Program-made: the position numbers and the translations under genes
Notes under the pieces: generated by a model
Seen by the model: only the letters and a program-made list of their open reading frames with translations
Told to the model about the DNA's origin: nothing
Databases searched by the model: none
Part shown: one piece after another, positions 37,520 to 46,726 of the stretch
Position numbering within the stretch: the first letter of the stretch is position 1
How the letters are laid out: every line of letters starts with the position of its first letter
Source: Bacteroidota bacterium
GTDB taxonomy: Bacteria; Bacteroidota; Bacteroidia; Chitinophagales; Saprospiraceae
Direction: 5' to 3'
Length of the DNA: 64,000 bases
Assembly: GCA_016124585.1 (NCBI GenBank)
Contig: WGNL01000005.1
Coordinates: 151,951 to 215,950, forward strand

Positions 37520-37897
37520 ATGGCACGTATTGCAGGTGTTGACTTACCAAGAAATAAGCGTGGAGTAATTGGACTCACCTATATCTATGGCATTGGTACT
37601 TCCAGGGCAAAGGAAATCTTGGAAAATGCTGGTATTGATGAAAACATCAAAGTGACAGATTGGTCGGATGATGACGTTCGTACCATTACGCAATTAATCC
37701 AAAAAGATTATAGGGTAGAAGGTGAACTTCGTTCAGAAGTGCAAATGAGTATCAAGAGATTGATGGATGTTGCATGTTACCGTGGTCTTCGCCATAGAAA
37801 AGGTCTACCTCTTAGGGGACAACGCACAAAGACTAACGCTCGTACTCGTAAAGGCAAGCGTAAAACAGTTGCGAATAAAAAATTAGCTAAGAAGTAA
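37520..37897 (+). CDS. rpsM: 30S ribosomal protein S13
   Basis: uS13 contacts P-site tRNA and the 50S subunit. The 125 residues begin [20 protein letters not shown] and contain [39 protein letters not shown] and [20 protein letters not shown], all typical. Confidence 0.98.
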   Translation: MARIAGVDLPRNKRGVIGLTYIYGIGTSRAKEILENAGIDENIKVTDWSDDDVRTITQLIQKDYRVEGELRSEVQMSIKRLMDVACYRGLRHRKGLPLRGQRTKTNARTRKGKRKTVANKKLAKK

Positions 37898-37967
37898 TTT
37901 GCTTCAGCTGTGTTTCTTAGCATGTATTTATTATCGTGCAGCATAGCAAAGCATCAAATTTATAAAA

Positions 37968-38360
37968 ATGGCAAAGGTTAGATCCAAAGTCAAGGCTAAA
38001 AGAAAAGTTAAGGTTGAGCCAGAAGGCTTCGCTTATATCCAAGCTACCTTTAACAACATTATCGTTTCACTAACTAATAGAAAAGGTGATGTAATCAGCT
38101 GGGGTTCAGCCGGAAAGGCAGGATTCAGAGGTTCCAAAAAAAATACACCGTATGCTGCCCAAATGGCAGCTGGAGATGCTGCTAAAGTGGCATTTGAAGC
38201 TGGCTTGCGTACTGTGGAAGTATATGTGAAGGGCCCAGGTTCTGGTAGGGAAGCTGCAATCCGTGCACTCGATCAATCCGGTGTTAAAGTTTCTCGGATT
38301 TTGGATCTCACTCCAGTTCCACATAATGGATGTAGGCCACCCAAGCGCAGAAGGGTTTAA
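37968..38360 (+). CDS. rpsK: 30S ribosomal protein S11
   Basis: uS11 forms part of the platform at the mRNA exit. The 130 residues include [40 protein letters not shown] and the end [16 protein letters not shown], the universal signature. The N-terminus is Lys-rich ([16 protein letters not shown]). Confidence 0.98.
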   Translation: MAKVRSKVKAKRKVKVEPEGFAYIQATFNNIIVSLTNRKGDVISWGSAGKAGFRGSKKNTPYAAQMAAGDAAKVAFEAGLRTVEVYVKGPGSGREAAIRALDQSGVKVSRILDLTPVPHNGCRPPKRRRV

Positions 38361-38417
38361 TCCTGAATTGCGTTTGCAATTTTAGACTGTTTTAATCGAA
38401 TAAAGAAAACATTCATA

Positions 38418-39029
38418 ATGGCAAGGTACAACGGACCTAAACAGAAGAAAGCCCGCTCATTTGGCGAGGCAATTTATGGCTTCAGCAAGGCATTTGAAAA
38501 GAAAAAGTACGCTCCAGGAATGCATGGCCAATCACGTCGACGCAAGCAGCGGTCTGATTATGCCATACAGTTGATGGAGAAACAGAAGGCTAAATACACT
38601 TACGGTGTTTTGGAGCGCCAGTTCCGCAACATGTTTGAAGTAGCCAGCCATAAACATGGTGTAACAGGTACAGTTCTCCTCCAATTGTTGGAGTCTAGAT
38701 TGGACAATACAGTGTTTCGCCTTGGTATTGCTCCAACTCGTCGTGCGGCACGTCAGCTTGTTTCTCACCGTCATATTGTTGTAAATGGCGTTTTGACGAA
38801 CGTTCCATCTTATCACCTCCGTCCAGGTGATATTGTGGAAGTGCGTGGTCAATCTAAAAACCTTGACCTTGTTCGTGAACAAGTTGGTAAAAAATCGGAT
38901 GTGAAAAAATTCGGTTGGCTGGAATTTAACCCTGATAATATGAAGGGTACATTCTTATCCTACCCAGAACGTGAGCAAATACCAGAAAAGTTGAACGAGC
39001 AATTGATCGTTGAACTTTACTCGAAGTAA
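38418..39029 (+). CDS. rpsD: 30S ribosomal protein S4
   Basis: uS4 nucleates 30S body assembly and affects accuracy. The 203 residues have the S4 domain ([20 protein letters not shown], then [20 protein letters not shown]) and the C-terminal [20 protein letters not shown]. The N-terminal region lacks the zinc-binding cysteines. A strong terminator directly follows. Confidence 0.98.
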   Translation: MARYNGPKQKKARSFGEAIYGFSKAFEKKKYAPGMHGQSRRRKQRSDYAIQLMEKQKAKYTYGVLERQFRNMFEVASHKHGVTGTVLLQLLESRLDNTVFRLGIAPTRRAARQLVSHRHIVVNGVLTNVPSYHLRPGDIVEVRGQSKNLDLVREQVGKKSDVKKFGWLEFNPDNMKGTFLSYPEREQIPEKLNEQLIVELYSK

Positions 39030-39035
39030 TACTAT

Positions 39036-39078
39036 GGTTTGGCAGGCAATTTTTCAATTGCTTGCCAAACCTGTTTTT
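39036..39078 (+). terminator. Rho-independent terminator after rpsD
   Basis: GGTTTGGCAGGCAATT (39036-39051) pairs with AATTGCTTGCCAAACC (39056-39071) over 16 positions with one G-U wobble, followed by TGTTTTTATT. This separates rpsD from rpoA. Confidence 0.85.
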
Positions 39079-39186
39079 ATTGCGCCACAAAAAGCGCATG
39101 AATGGCTGAAAATAATCAGCAGCAGGTGTTGAAAATTTGAACGAACGGCCTATATCCTTCATCCTATCTAAAGATTTCTTCAATAT

Positions 39187-40185
39187 ATGAGCATCTTAAA
39201 TTTCCAAAAGCCTGATAAAATCATGATGCAAAAAGCAAATGATTTCGAAGGCATCTTTGAATTCAGGCCGCTAGAGCCTGGTTTTGGCCAAACAATCGGC
39301 AACTCACTTAGAAGAATCCTGCTTTCCTCATTGGAAGGCTTTGCTATTTCTGCCGTGCGCATTGCCGGCGTTGACCACGAATTCGCTACTATCAAGGGCG
39401 TAGTTGAAGATGTTCTCGACATCATTTTGAACCTCAAGCAAGTACGCTTGAAGCAACTTATTCAAGGTGAAGACCTTGGTTCTGAAAAAATTTACTTGAC
39501 CATCTCTGGCAAGGAGGAATTCCGTGCTGGTGATTTGGAAGAGCATACCAATGTTTTCAAGGTGATGAACCCCGACATGTTGATTTGTCGGATGGAGCCA
39601 TTTGTTAACTTGGAGATGGAATTTACCATCACTAAAGGACGTGGTTATGTGCCAGCAGGTGAAAACCTTCCAAAGGATTCCCCAATCGGTGTAATTCCAT
39701 TGGATGCTATTTACACACCAATCAAAAACGTTGCTTACAAAATCGAGAACACTCGTGTAGGTCAGCGTACTGACTACGAGCAATTGACGTTGGAGGTAAA
39801 AACTGATGGTACTATCCACCCGGAAGACGCTGTCAAAGAAGCTTCCCGCATCATGATTCACCACCTGATGCTTATCACCGATGAGTACATCAGCATCCCT
39901 GATGACACTGGTCGTCGTGATGATGTGGTGGATGAGCACGTTTTGCACATGCGTAAGCTGTTCAAAACAAGCCTTGAAGACCTCGACCTTTCTGTTCGTG
40001 CCTACAACTGCCTCAAAGCTGCTAAAATCAATAGCTTGGCTGAATTGGTACGCTACGACACCCATGAGTTGTTGAAGTTCAGGAACTTCGGTAAAAAATC
40101 ACTCGTGGAAATCGAGGAACTGTTGCAAGACAAGGGCTTGACTTTCGGCATGGACTTGTCGAAGTACAAACTTGACGAAGAATAA
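39187..40185 (+). CDS. rpoA: DNA-directed RNA polymerase subunit alpha
   Basis: The alpha subunit dimerises to start RNA polymerase assembly. The 332 residues contain alpha-NTD (about 1-230; [20 protein letters not shown], then [20 protein letters not shown]) and alpha-CTD (about 255-325; [20 protein letters not shown] and [20 protein letters not shown]). The gene is bounded on both sides by terminator-like hairpins. I see no clear TAnnTTTG box in the 157 bp upstream, so its promoter is not identified. Confidence 0.98.
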   Translation: MSILNFQKPDKIMMQKANDFEGIFEFRPLEPGFGQTIGNSLRRILLSSLEGFAISAVRIAGVDHEFATIKGVVEDVLDIILNLKQVRLKQLIQGEDLGSEKIYLTISGKEEFRAGDLEEHTNVFKVMNPDMLICRMEPFVNLEMEFTITKGRGYVPAGENLPKDSPIGVIPLDAIYTPIKNVAYKIENTRVGQRTDYEQLTLEVKTDGTIHPEDAVKEASRIMIHHLMLITDEYISIPDDTGRRDDVVDEHVLHMRKLFKTSLEDLDLSVRAYNCLKAAKINSLAELVRYDTHELLKFRNFGKKSLVEIEELLQDKGLTFGMDLSKYKLDEE

Positions 40186-40204
40186 ATTTCTTTTTGAAAA
40201 AATG

Positions 40205-40239
40205 GGTGACATCCTACTACAGGGTGTCACCTATTTTTT
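40205..40239 (+). terminator. Terminator between rpoA and rplQ
   Basis: GGTGACA (40205-40211) pairs with TGTCACC (40225-40231), extended inward by CCT/AGG, and flanked by A-rich (AAAAAAT) and T-rich (ATTTTTTC) stretches, so it could act on both strands. Confidence 0.75.
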
Positions 40240-40332
40240 CGGAATAAACTGCAATGACCGTTGAAGTTTGGGTTGTTAAACTTTAACCTCCGGTGTTGCG
40301 AAGATCACCAAATTCATTAAAAACTTTAAGCC

Positions 40333-40971
40333 ATGAGACACGGCAACAAGAACAAGAAGCTGGGCCGGACAATGGAGCATCGTGAAGCCATGTTCGCCAA
40401 CCTTTCTAATTCGCTTATCGAGCATAAACGGATTCACACGACCCTACAAAAAGCAAAAGCACTTCGTGGATACTTCGAGCCGCTGGTTACTCGGGCTAAG
40501 GACAACAGCACACATAACCGCAGGATTGTTTTCAGCGCTTTGCAGAACAAAGAAGCTGTGAAGGAACTTTTCGGCCCAATCGCTGCTGCGGTAGGTGACC
40601 GTCCAGGTGGTTATGTACGTATCATTCGCACTGGCTACCGTCATGGTGATGCTGCTGACATGGCGATGATTGAATTGGTAGATTTCAACACTGATTACAA
40701 CGGCCAAAGCAAAGCGGAGGAAAGCAAAGGCAAGAAGCGCCGCACTCGTCGCAGTGGTGGATCTTCTAAAGCTGCTGCACCCGCACCTGCTAAAGCTACT
40801 AAATCAGAAGAAGTAAATGTGGAAGCAGTACCAGTTGCTGAGGCAGTAGTTGAAATTGCGGAAGCTGATATGGTTGCTACTGGCGAAATCGCTGAAGAAG
40901 CTGCAAACTCAGTTGAAGAGGCTACCGAAGAAGCCGCTGACGAAGCGACTCAAAAGAAAGACGAAGAATAA
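40333..40971 (+). CDS. rplQ: 50S ribosomal protein L17 with acidic C-terminal extension
   Basis: bL17 sits at the tunnel exit. The first 120 or so residues are the standard protein ([60 protein letters not shown]). From about residue 127 to 212 there is a low-complexity tail, first basic ([15 protein letters not shown]), then Ala/Glu-rich ([19 protein letters not shown]). Extended L17 proteins are known in Bacteroidota. It is the last ribosomal gene before a terminator. Confidence 0.97.
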   Translation: MRHGNKNKKLGRTMEHREAMFANLSNSLIEHKRIHTTLQKAKALRGYFEPLVTRAKDNSTHNRRIVFSALQNKEAVKELFGPIAAAVGDRPGGYVRIIRTGYRHGDAADMAMIELVDFNTDYNGQSKAEESKGKKRRTRRSGGSSKAAAPAPAKATKSEEVNVEAVPVAEAVVEIAEADMVATGEIAEEAANSVEEATEEAADEATQKKDEE

Positions 40972-40997
40972 ATCTGGACAAGATTTTTCTATAAATC

Positions 40998-41032
40998 AAA
41001 CGGGCTGGTTCATTGAACTCAGCCCGTTTTTA
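40998..41032 (+). terminator. Rho-independent terminator after rplQ
   Basis: AAACGGGCT (40998-41006) pairs perfectly with AGCCCGTTT (41021-41029), with a 14-base loop and further T residues. This closes the ribosomal cluster. Confidence 0.88.
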
Positions 41033-41112
41033 TTATGTCAAATTGCTTGTTGAATAGTTTAGTCTCAATAGTTATTAGTGGTTAATTGCTGGTGTCTTGA
41101 CAAATCATTAAA

Positions 41113-41150
41113 ACAAACAGGCTGATTCACAAAGAATCAAGCCCGTTTGT
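41113..41150. repeat. Imperfect hairpin, second terminator-like element
   Basis: ACAAACAGGCTGATTC (41113-41128) pairs with GAATCAAGCCCGTTTGT (41134-41150) apart from three positions. It lies just past the 3' end of the leftward pseudogene and may have been its terminator. It resembles the rplQ terminator in sequence (GGCT/AGCCCGTTT). Confidence 0.5.
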
Positions 41151-41192
41151 AATTTCTAGACTTTACTTTTTGATACTAAATCAAAACAGCTA

Positions 41193-41408
41193 TTAGCGTT
41201 GAAGGACTACTTTCTTGGTGAAGCTACCGTTCTCAGTTGTAATTCGAACGAAATATAGCCCCGAACTCAGCAAAGCGCCCTTTTCTGAGTCACTATCCCA
41301 AACAATTGTATTGAGGCCACTCGTGCCAAATTGCTTTTAGTTTGAAACATGCTTGCCGTTCACATCTGTAATATCCAATGTGATTTCCTGCGGATGTAAA
41401 AGCTTAAT
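41193..41408 (-). pseudogene. Remnant of a T9SS type A C-terminal sorting domain
   Basis: The reverse strand from 41408 to the stop at 41193 reads IKLLHPQEITLDITDVNGKH, then VSN, a TAA stop, and on in the same frame QFGTSGLNTIVWDSDSEKGA and LLSSGLYFVRITTENGSFTK KVVLQR. This is an unmistakable T9SS sorting domain (the DxxGK, SGLYFVRI and KKVVLQR blocks), with an internal stop. Upstream of 41408 the frame breaks, and the rest of the parent secreted protein is not recognisable. It is a decayed end of a lost surface or secreted protein gene. Confidence 0.8.
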
Positions 41409-41676
41409 TTGGCAATAGGTTTCTTCTCAGTTTTGTATTAAAAACTGTAAGGCTATTTCAGGAAGCTTCATTAATTCAATTTGGAGGGCTTCCTTACTTT
41501 TCAATAATATTGCAGTCGTTTTACCGAAAACAACCAAGCATAACTAGCATTGATTGCTTTTGGGGGTAATATTGAATTGTTCCTCAACTCGATTAGAATA
41601 TTCCAAAAAGCTTTTGAATGGTTAGGAAGTTTTGAGAAAATCGAACAGTCGTCTTGGTTCCATAAATTAAACTAAC
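41409..41676. other. Non-coding gap, decayed sequence
   Basis: No open frame or RNA gene is recognisable here. The first part is probably the decayed upstream portion of the T9SS pseudogene; the last part is the leader of the lipoprotein gene at 41677. No promoter box matching TAnnTTTG was found near that gene. Confidence 0.5.
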
Positions 41677-42276
41677 ATGAAAAAAATCGTTGTAATTCTA
41701 TCATCCTTGTTCTGCTTGTTTGCCTGCAAGGACGCACCCGCAAATGACAGCGGAACAGCCGCCTCCCAAACAACGAATGCCAATCAAACAGAGAAGAACC
41801 CCGATCTTATTGCCATTGAAACTGTGGTTCATGGTTTTTATGCTTGGTATGAAGCTTTTCAAAAGGATGAAAAGCGGAACATCAATTTTGTCAGCGACGA
41901 AAACTCGCATCCGAAATTAGATATGACTAAATTGGAGGAATATATAAAAACATTACAGTCGAGTGGTTTTCTAAGCGATAATTTCATTTCTGAAGAGCGC
42001 ATACTTTGGAGAAAATGCGAGGCCGCTTGGCAGGGAGAAAAGAAAAACGAAATACATTCCTGCTTGGATGGCGATCGCTTTTTTTGTGCACAGGAATGGG
42101 ATTTGGATTTCTGGACGAAAGCCAATATCGTTGTTGGGGGACTAGGCACTAATCATGTAAAAGCTACTATGATGGGCACGCAATTGGGAGTTAATCGGGA
42201 ACAGAAATTTGATTTAATTAAGCTGGGAGACAAATGGTTTATTGACAAGATTATTTGTGATATGGGCGTAAATTAA
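41677..42276 (+). CDS. Lipoprotein, possibly DUF3828-like
   Basis: This 199-residue lipoprotein has the signal MKKIVVILSSLFCLFAC, a polar linker (about 20-45), then a domain with VVHGFYAWYEAFQKDE. That FYxWY pattern at the start of a helix, together with the ending FDLIKLGDKWFIDKIIC, resembles DUF3828-type immunity-like or stress lipoproteins, but the match is by eye only. Two further cysteines (RKCEAAW, HSCLDGDRFFCAQ) may form a disulfide. It converges on the AraC-type regulator gene. Confidence 0.75.
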   Translation: MKKIVVILSSLFCLFACKDAPANDSGTAASQTTNANQTEKNPDLIAIETVVHGFYAWYEAFQKDEKRNINFVSDENSHPKLDMTKLEEYIKTLQSSGFLSDNFISEERILWRKCEAAWQGEKKNEIHSCLDGDRFFCAQEWDLDFWTKANIVVGGLGTNHVKATMMGTQLGVNREQKFDLIKLGDKWFIDKIICDMGVN

Positions 42277-42299
42277 AAAGCAAAAAATTCAGTGCTTTT
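42276..42299. terminator. Short hairpin between convergent genes
   Basis: AAAAGCA (42276-42282) pairs with TGCTTTT (42293-42299), with a 10-base loop. It lies in the 30-bp gap between the lipoprotein stop and the AraC-type gene end and has A/T tails suiting either direction. The stem is weak. Confidence 0.4.
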
Positions 42300-42306
42300 A
42301 GCATAA

Positions 42307-43125
42307 TTAAAACGCTTCAACCTTTCCACTATTAGAAACCTCTGATGGGGTAAACCCAAAATGCTTCTTGAAAGCAAAAGAAAAATGAGACAAATCCTCA
42401 AAACCTAAGTCGAGGTAAATGTCAATCGGTTTTTGCTGGTGTTTTTCAAGAAGAAAATAGGCTTCCTCCAACCTTTTTTTTACCAACCACCTATTAGGTG
42501 AAAGGTGAAATGTTTTTTCAAAATCCCGCTTAAACGCTGAAAGGCTCCTTCCCGTCATGAATGCCAGTCGCTGATTGCTCACATTGAATTTGTAATGCTG
42601 GTTCATGAACGCCTCTAAATCAATCTTGCCAGGTTGGCCAAAGTCGAACAGGATATTGGACAGTTCTGGCTGTGACTTTAAAAGTATGAGCAACAACTCT
42701 TCCCGTTTTAGGTCTGAAAACGTCTGGTCCATTTTCCCTTTTCCATCATAATACGGGGCAAGAGACTGCAAGAATTTAAGTACCAATTCATTCTTTTTGA
42801 CAAGGAAAAATGCATCGTTCGAACTGAAATCGGAGGGAGCCACCTCATGCCTTTCCTGAAATTTCTTCAAAAAAACTTCGTCAAAAATCAGTACTACTTT
42901 TTCAAATTCATCTCCGACTTTTTGCTTGTTATACCTGGCCAAATGGTTCTTACGGACAATGCAGCATTCTCCTGGATGGAGGGTGTAGTGCTTGTGTCCA
43001 TCGTAGCCTTCCATTTTCCCTTTAATCAAAAAAAGAAAGAAATGCTCCGAGATGAACTGTTCTGGCGATATTTCAGGGCCAATGTAACAGGCCTTGATGT
43101 CCGATTTATTCATTGAGTAATCCAT
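42307..43125 (-). CDS. AraC family transcriptional regulator
   Basis: This 272-residue regulator has an N-terminal cupin-like sensor half (LHPGECCIVRKNHLARYNKQ) and a C-terminal AraC DNA-binding domain (about 168-268). Both helix-turn-helix motifs are visible: NVSNQRLAFMTGRSLSAFKR and KPIDIYLDLGFEDLSHFSFA followed by FKKHFGFTPSEV. It lies 9 bp after the NAD-dependent reductase gene on the same strand and probably regulates that unit. Confidence 0.92.
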   Translation of the reverse strand: MDYSMNKSDIKACYIGPEISPEQFISEHFFLFLIKGKMEGYDGHKHYTLHPGECCIVRKNHLARYNKQKVGDEFEKVVLIFDEVFLKKFQERHEVAPSDFSSNDAFFLVKKNELVLKFLQSLAPYYDGKGKMDQTFSDLKREELLLILLKSQPELSNILFDFGQPGKIDLEAFMNQHYKFNVSNQRLAFMTGRSLSAFKRDFEKTFHLSPNRWLVKKRLEEAYFLLEKHQQKPIDIYLDLGFEDLSHFSFAFKKHFGFTPSEVSNSGKVEAF

Positions 43126-43134
43126 AGCTCAATA

Positions 43135-44175
43135 TTAAACAATATTGAATTGCACCATGCTTTCCGCTGCTGCCAATACTGCCGTTTCATTGCTCCGAGG
43201 TTGCCAACCCAGCAAAGTTTTGGCTTTTTCATTGTTGGCATTTTTGCGCCGACCCAACTGTGGCACCAAGGCTTTCGCTCCGGGGTTGAACAATGCCAAC
43301 AACTTTATCAGCCAATTGGGAGCAGGTTTCGTCGCAATATTTTTACCTTTTTCACCCAAATTGTTTTTCAGCAAAGAAGCCACTTCGGGGAATGTCATCA
43401 CTCCGTCATGCAGTGCCAAAAAACGCTGTCCGCTGGCCTTCGGATTGGTCATGGCACGGATATGTAGGTCGGCTACATCCCTCACGTCCACAATTCCCAA
43501 AGTTATCTGAGGAACAGCTTTCATGGACCCATCGAACAGTCTTTTCAGCAGTTCATGCCCACTGGATAATTTATTGCTTAGCAGCGGACCGAATATGGCC
43601 ATCGGGTTGACGACCGCCATCTCCATCCCTGCTCCTTCTGTGTTGATGAAATCCCAAGCTGCTTTTTCTGCCAGTACTTTTGATTTCAAGTAGGCGGAAA
43701 GATGTGCATCGCTTGGGTTTGTCCAATCTTCCTCGGTAATCAATTTGCTGTCATCGTTGTGGCTATAACCCACCGCAGCAAAAGAAGAGGTAAGCACTAC
43801 TCGCTCCACGCCCATTTTTTTGGCAGTTCGTAAAACCCGAAGGGTGCCATCCACGGCAGGCCTGATGGTCTCTTCTTCCGTTTTAGGGATGCTCAAGGAA
43901 ATTGGCGAAGCCACATGAAGGACGTATTTGCAACCTTTTGTGGCTTCTTCCCAATTTTTGTCGCTCGATAAATCTGCTTCGATGAAGGAAAGTTTTTCAA
44001 AATTGGTGAGCCCACCATTTTTGAGCATGTCTGTAACTTCACTTTTCCGGCTTAATGAGCGCACGGTAGTCCGAACTTGATAGCCTTTTCCCAATAGTTG
44101 TAGGATGCAATGAACACCCACGAAACCTGTTCCGCCCGTTACAAGCACTAAGGTATTTTCTGATTGATTAGTCAT
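43135..44175 (-). CDS. NAD(P)-dependent epimerase/aldehyde reductase (extended SDR)
   Basis: This is a cytoplasmic oxidoreductase of 346 residues with a Rossmann fold. The nucleotide-binding TGGTGFVGVHCILQLL is at the N-terminus, and the catalytic YxxxK is seen as AYLKSKVLAEKAAW, after the serine region VVLTSSFAAVGY. It resembles dihydroflavonol-reductase-like aldehyde reductases. The substrate is unknown. It is read with the downstream AraC-type regulator. Confidence 0.9.
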   Translation of the reverse strand: MTNQSENTLVLVTGGTGFVGVHCILQLLGKGYQVRTTVRSLSRKSEVTDMLKNGGLTNFEKLSFIEADLSSDKNWEEATKGCKYVLHVASPISLSIPKTEEETIRPAVDGTLRVLRTAKKMGVERVVLTSSFAAVGYSHNDDSKLITEEDWTNPSDAHLSAYLKSKVLAEKAAWDFINTEGAGMEMAVVNPMAIFGPLLSNKLSSGHELLKRLFDGSMKAVPQITLGIVDVRDVADLHIRAMTNPKASGQRFLALHDGVMTFPEVASLLKNNLGEKGKNIATKPAPNWLIKLLALFNPGAKALVPQLGRRKNANNEKAKTLLGWQPRSNETAVLAAAESMVQFNIV

Positions 44176-44291
44176 GATGAATAATTTTTATGCTGCAAAG
44201 TTGCAGGTAAAACCTCATCAGCCATTTTGTTGAAAAGCCCAGATTTGCTTTGTTGAAAGGCTCATTTTGAAATAATCGAAGTGGAATCACA

Positions 44292-44840
44292 TCAGACCAT
44301 TGCTATATTCTTTTTGGTTCGGAGAAAAAAGCTGCTAATCAATGAAATCACTAGGCCTACCGGAAAAATCTCCATCAGTGTAGCACCGAACATAACCAGC
44401 GGATTGCTTTCATACAGCTTCATAAAATCCTCATTCTCCTTCATTTTGGCTGCAATTTGAGCATCCGTTGCACCGCTTGATTTCAGTGTCTCTCGAATAT
44501 GTTCAGCATACTGCTGCCCGAAATGTCCAGTCATATCGGAAGTGTGGTAGTAAATCATCCAAGTCACCACATACATGACTGATGCGATTGCTGTGATTAA
44601 AATTCCGATTTGAAAAGCTTTCCAAAATCCGATTTTTCCCTCTAAATGCTTATCTCGGTAGGAGCGGGTACCGAAGAAAATCAAGGAAAGGGCAACAATC
44701 ATGGAAGTGTAGCCGAATACCGCCCCGCCTTCCATGTTGGCTTCTCCATTAGGGCCAGACATAAGTAGGATGCCTGCCAGCAACGCAATGGAAACAATGG
44801 CGCCCGAGATAAGGCCATAGGTCAAAACCGTCTTTTTCAT
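44292..44840 (-). CDS. DUF4199 family membrane protein
   Basis: This 182-residue membrane protein has four hydrophobic segments: TYGLISGAIVSIALLAGILL, YTSMIVALSLIFFGTRSYRD, FQIGILITAIASVMYVVTWM and a C-terminal MFGATLMEIFPVGLVISLIS. This is the DUF4199 pattern (GTRSYRDKHLEGKIGFWKAF is typical). The start at 44840 is chosen because the frame upstream lacks the membrane pattern. Function unknown; it follows the membrane-LuxR gene by 99 bp. Confidence 0.85.
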   Translation of the reverse strand: MKKTVLTYGLISGAIVSIALLAGILLMSGPNGEANMEGGAVFGYTSMIVALSLIFFGTRSYRDKHLEGKIGFWKAFQIGILITAIASVMYVVTWMIYYHTSDMTGHFGQQYAEHIRETLKSSGATDAQIAAKMKENEDFMKLYESNPLVMFGATLMEIFPVGLVISLISSFFLRTKKNIAMV

Positions 44841-44939
44841 TTTTGAATTTTTGATTAGTGAAACAATGCCGCAAATCAAGTCCAATCGGTGTCTAAAACC
44901 TTTCACCCGAAAGTATGAATTGACCTTTTTTATTGAAAA

Positions 44940-45410
44940 TCACCCGAAAGTAGCATCGGTTTCAGGCAGCAACCCAAGCTCTTTTGCCCGTTGAATTGCC
45001 TGGGTTCTGCGTTTCACATCCAGTTTTGAGAAGAGGTTAGAAGAATGGCTCTTGACCGTGTTGAGGGAGAGGAAAAGTTGGTCGGCTATTTCTTGGTTGG
45101 AATGGCCCTCGGCTATAAGGCAAAGCACCTCATGTTCCCGCTTGCTGATGCCTAATTTTGACAGAGATGCTTCAACATCAGGAGGGGCAGTAGATGTGGT
45201 GGTGGGAGAATTCGCTGATTTCGCTGATTTTTCATGTTTGTTAGCCCAACGAAGCCCTGCCCATACGCCCAAGCCAGAAAAGAACAATGCCACAATGCCC
45301 AGGTAGAACTCCATGGACAAATCCTTGATGATGTAGTGATATTCTATGTACTTCAGGAATCCCAACAGCAGGGCCAATGCTATTCCATAGTAAACGATAG
45401 TTCGCTTCAT
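44940..45410 (-). CDS. Membrane-anchored LuxR-type transcriptional regulator
   Basis: This 156-residue protein joins two N-terminal hydrophobic segments (IVYYGIALALLLGFLKYIEY and MEFYLGIVALFFSGLGVWAG) to a C-terminal LuxR helix-turn-helix (LGISKREHEVLCLIAEGHSN, then QEIADQLFLSLNTVKSHSSN and LFSKLDVKRRTQAIQRAKEL). No receiver domain is present, so DNA binding would occur at the membrane. The ATG at 45410 is used because it immediately precedes the first TM segment. It leads the DUF4199-reductase-AraC string. Confidence 0.88.
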   Translation of the reverse strand: MKRTIVYYGIALALLLGFLKYIEYHYIIKDLSMEFYLGIVALFFSGLGVWAGLRWANKHEKSAKSANSPTTTSTAPPDVEASLSKLGISKREHEVLCLIAEGHSNQEIADQLFLSLNTVKSHSSNLFSKLDVKRRTQAIQRAKELGLLPETDATFG

Positions 45411-45672
45411 GGGGGTGAATTTACGGATGAATGCCAAACAATGGCGGCTCTACAAAACTGCTTTTGAAATAACCATCATTTTTTTCAAGCGTCGAGTATT
45501 CTCCTATTTGGTTTGTCACTCCACCTTGAGTGGCATGTGAATCCAATTAACATTCAATCTTTCTGGAATTAGTAGGGTAGGCTAGGGCATTCATTTCAAA
45601 TTCAAACATCAAACTCAAAAGGTTTTGACGTGTTTCCTCCCAATAACTCAATTCCCAAAATCAATCAACACT

Positions 45673-46674
45673 ATGTCACAACCACCCAGGCTCAGCATAC
45701 TCGACCAATCCATTATCCGTAAAGGCAGCACCGCCAAGGATGCCATCAACGAAACCATCGAAACGGCCCGCATGGCTGAGCGGCTGGGGTTTCATAGGTT
45801 TTGGGTATCGGAGCACCACAATAGCCCCATGATAGCTGGCTCGGCACCGGAGGTTTTGATGGTAAAACTTGCCGATGAAACAGAACAGCTCCGTATTGGT
45901 AGCGGTGGCATCATGCTGCCCAACCATAGTGCGTATAAAGTCGCAGAAAACTTCCGCCTGCTTGAGACCATGTTTCCAGGCCGCATAGACCTCGGCATTG
46001 GAAGGGCACCTGGCGGCGACCGTATTTCTGCTGCGATGCTGAACCCGTCCAATACTTTCAGTGAGGATAGTTATTTGCGGCAACTCCAGCATTTACAGGC
46101 ATTTTTTCATGATGAAGCAGCTTCGTCACATGGCCCCCTGATAGCTGCTCCGCAAATTCCAACCGTGCCGCAGCAATGGATACTTTGCAGTAGCGGAGGC
46201 AGTGCTGCCATTGCTGCAAAGAACGGTTTGGGCTTGGTCATTGCCCGCTTCATCAACGGGAAGGCCGATCCAGAGATAGTGGAGAGTTACCGGAGCCAGT
46301 TCAAACCCTCCGACAGCTTGCAGGCACCAGTGGCCATGCTTGCCATCACAGTACTTTGTGCCGATACGGAAGAGAAAGCAGCTGAAATGCGCAAATTGAG
46401 CGATTACACGCTACTACAGTTTGAACGGGGAAATTTCAGCGAATTGGCGAACTACGAGGATATTCGGGACTATGCATTTTCAGCAGCCGAATTGCAGCGC
46501 ATCGAGTTTAACAGTGGCAGAATTATTTCAGGTACACCGTCCCAAGTGAAGCAGCAATTGGAAGCTCTAGCAGCGGCTTTTCAAGTGGAAGAAATCATTT
46601 GTTCCTGCATGACTTCAGAGAAGGCCGACCGGTTGCGGAGCTTTGAGCTATTGGCCGAACTATTTGATTTGTAG
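45673..46674 (+). CDS. LLM class flavin-dependent oxidoreductase
   Basis: This is a luciferase-like monooxygenase family enzyme of 333 residues. Typical segments: LSILDQSIIRKGSTAKDAIN, RLGFHRFWVSEHHNSPMIAG, SAPEVLMVKLADETEQLRIG, GGIMLPNHSAYKVAENFRLL and PGRIDLGIGRAPGGDRISAA. This is the MsnO8/YhbW-like subgroup of flavin oxidoreductases, whose substrates are largely unknown. The ATG at 45673 fits the family start; the longer frame begins with TTG. Confidence 0.92.
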   Translation: MSQPPRLSILDQSIIRKGSTAKDAINETIETARMAERLGFHRFWVSEHHNSPMIAGSAPEVLMVKLADETEQLRIGSGGIMLPNHSAYKVAENFRLLETMFPGRIDLGIGRAPGGDRISAAMLNPSNTFSEDSYLRQLQHLQAFFHDEAASSHGPLIAAPQIPTVPQQWILCSSGGSAAIAAKNGLGLVIARFINGKADPEIVESYRSQFKPSDSLQAPVAMLAITVLCADTEEKAAEMRKLSDYTLLQFERGNFSELANYEDIRDYAFSAAELQRIEFNSGRIISGTPSQVKQQLEALAAAFQVEEIICSCMTSEKADRLRSFELLAELFDL

Positions 46675-46726
46675 CTGACCTAAGTAAAAGTTTGGAAACG
46701 GCAAATAACGGATGCTCTAAAAAATT

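Noticed and set aside
39328..40065. 245-codon reverse open frame inside rpoA
   Set aside because: Antisense shadow of an essential gene with complete alpha-subunit signatures.
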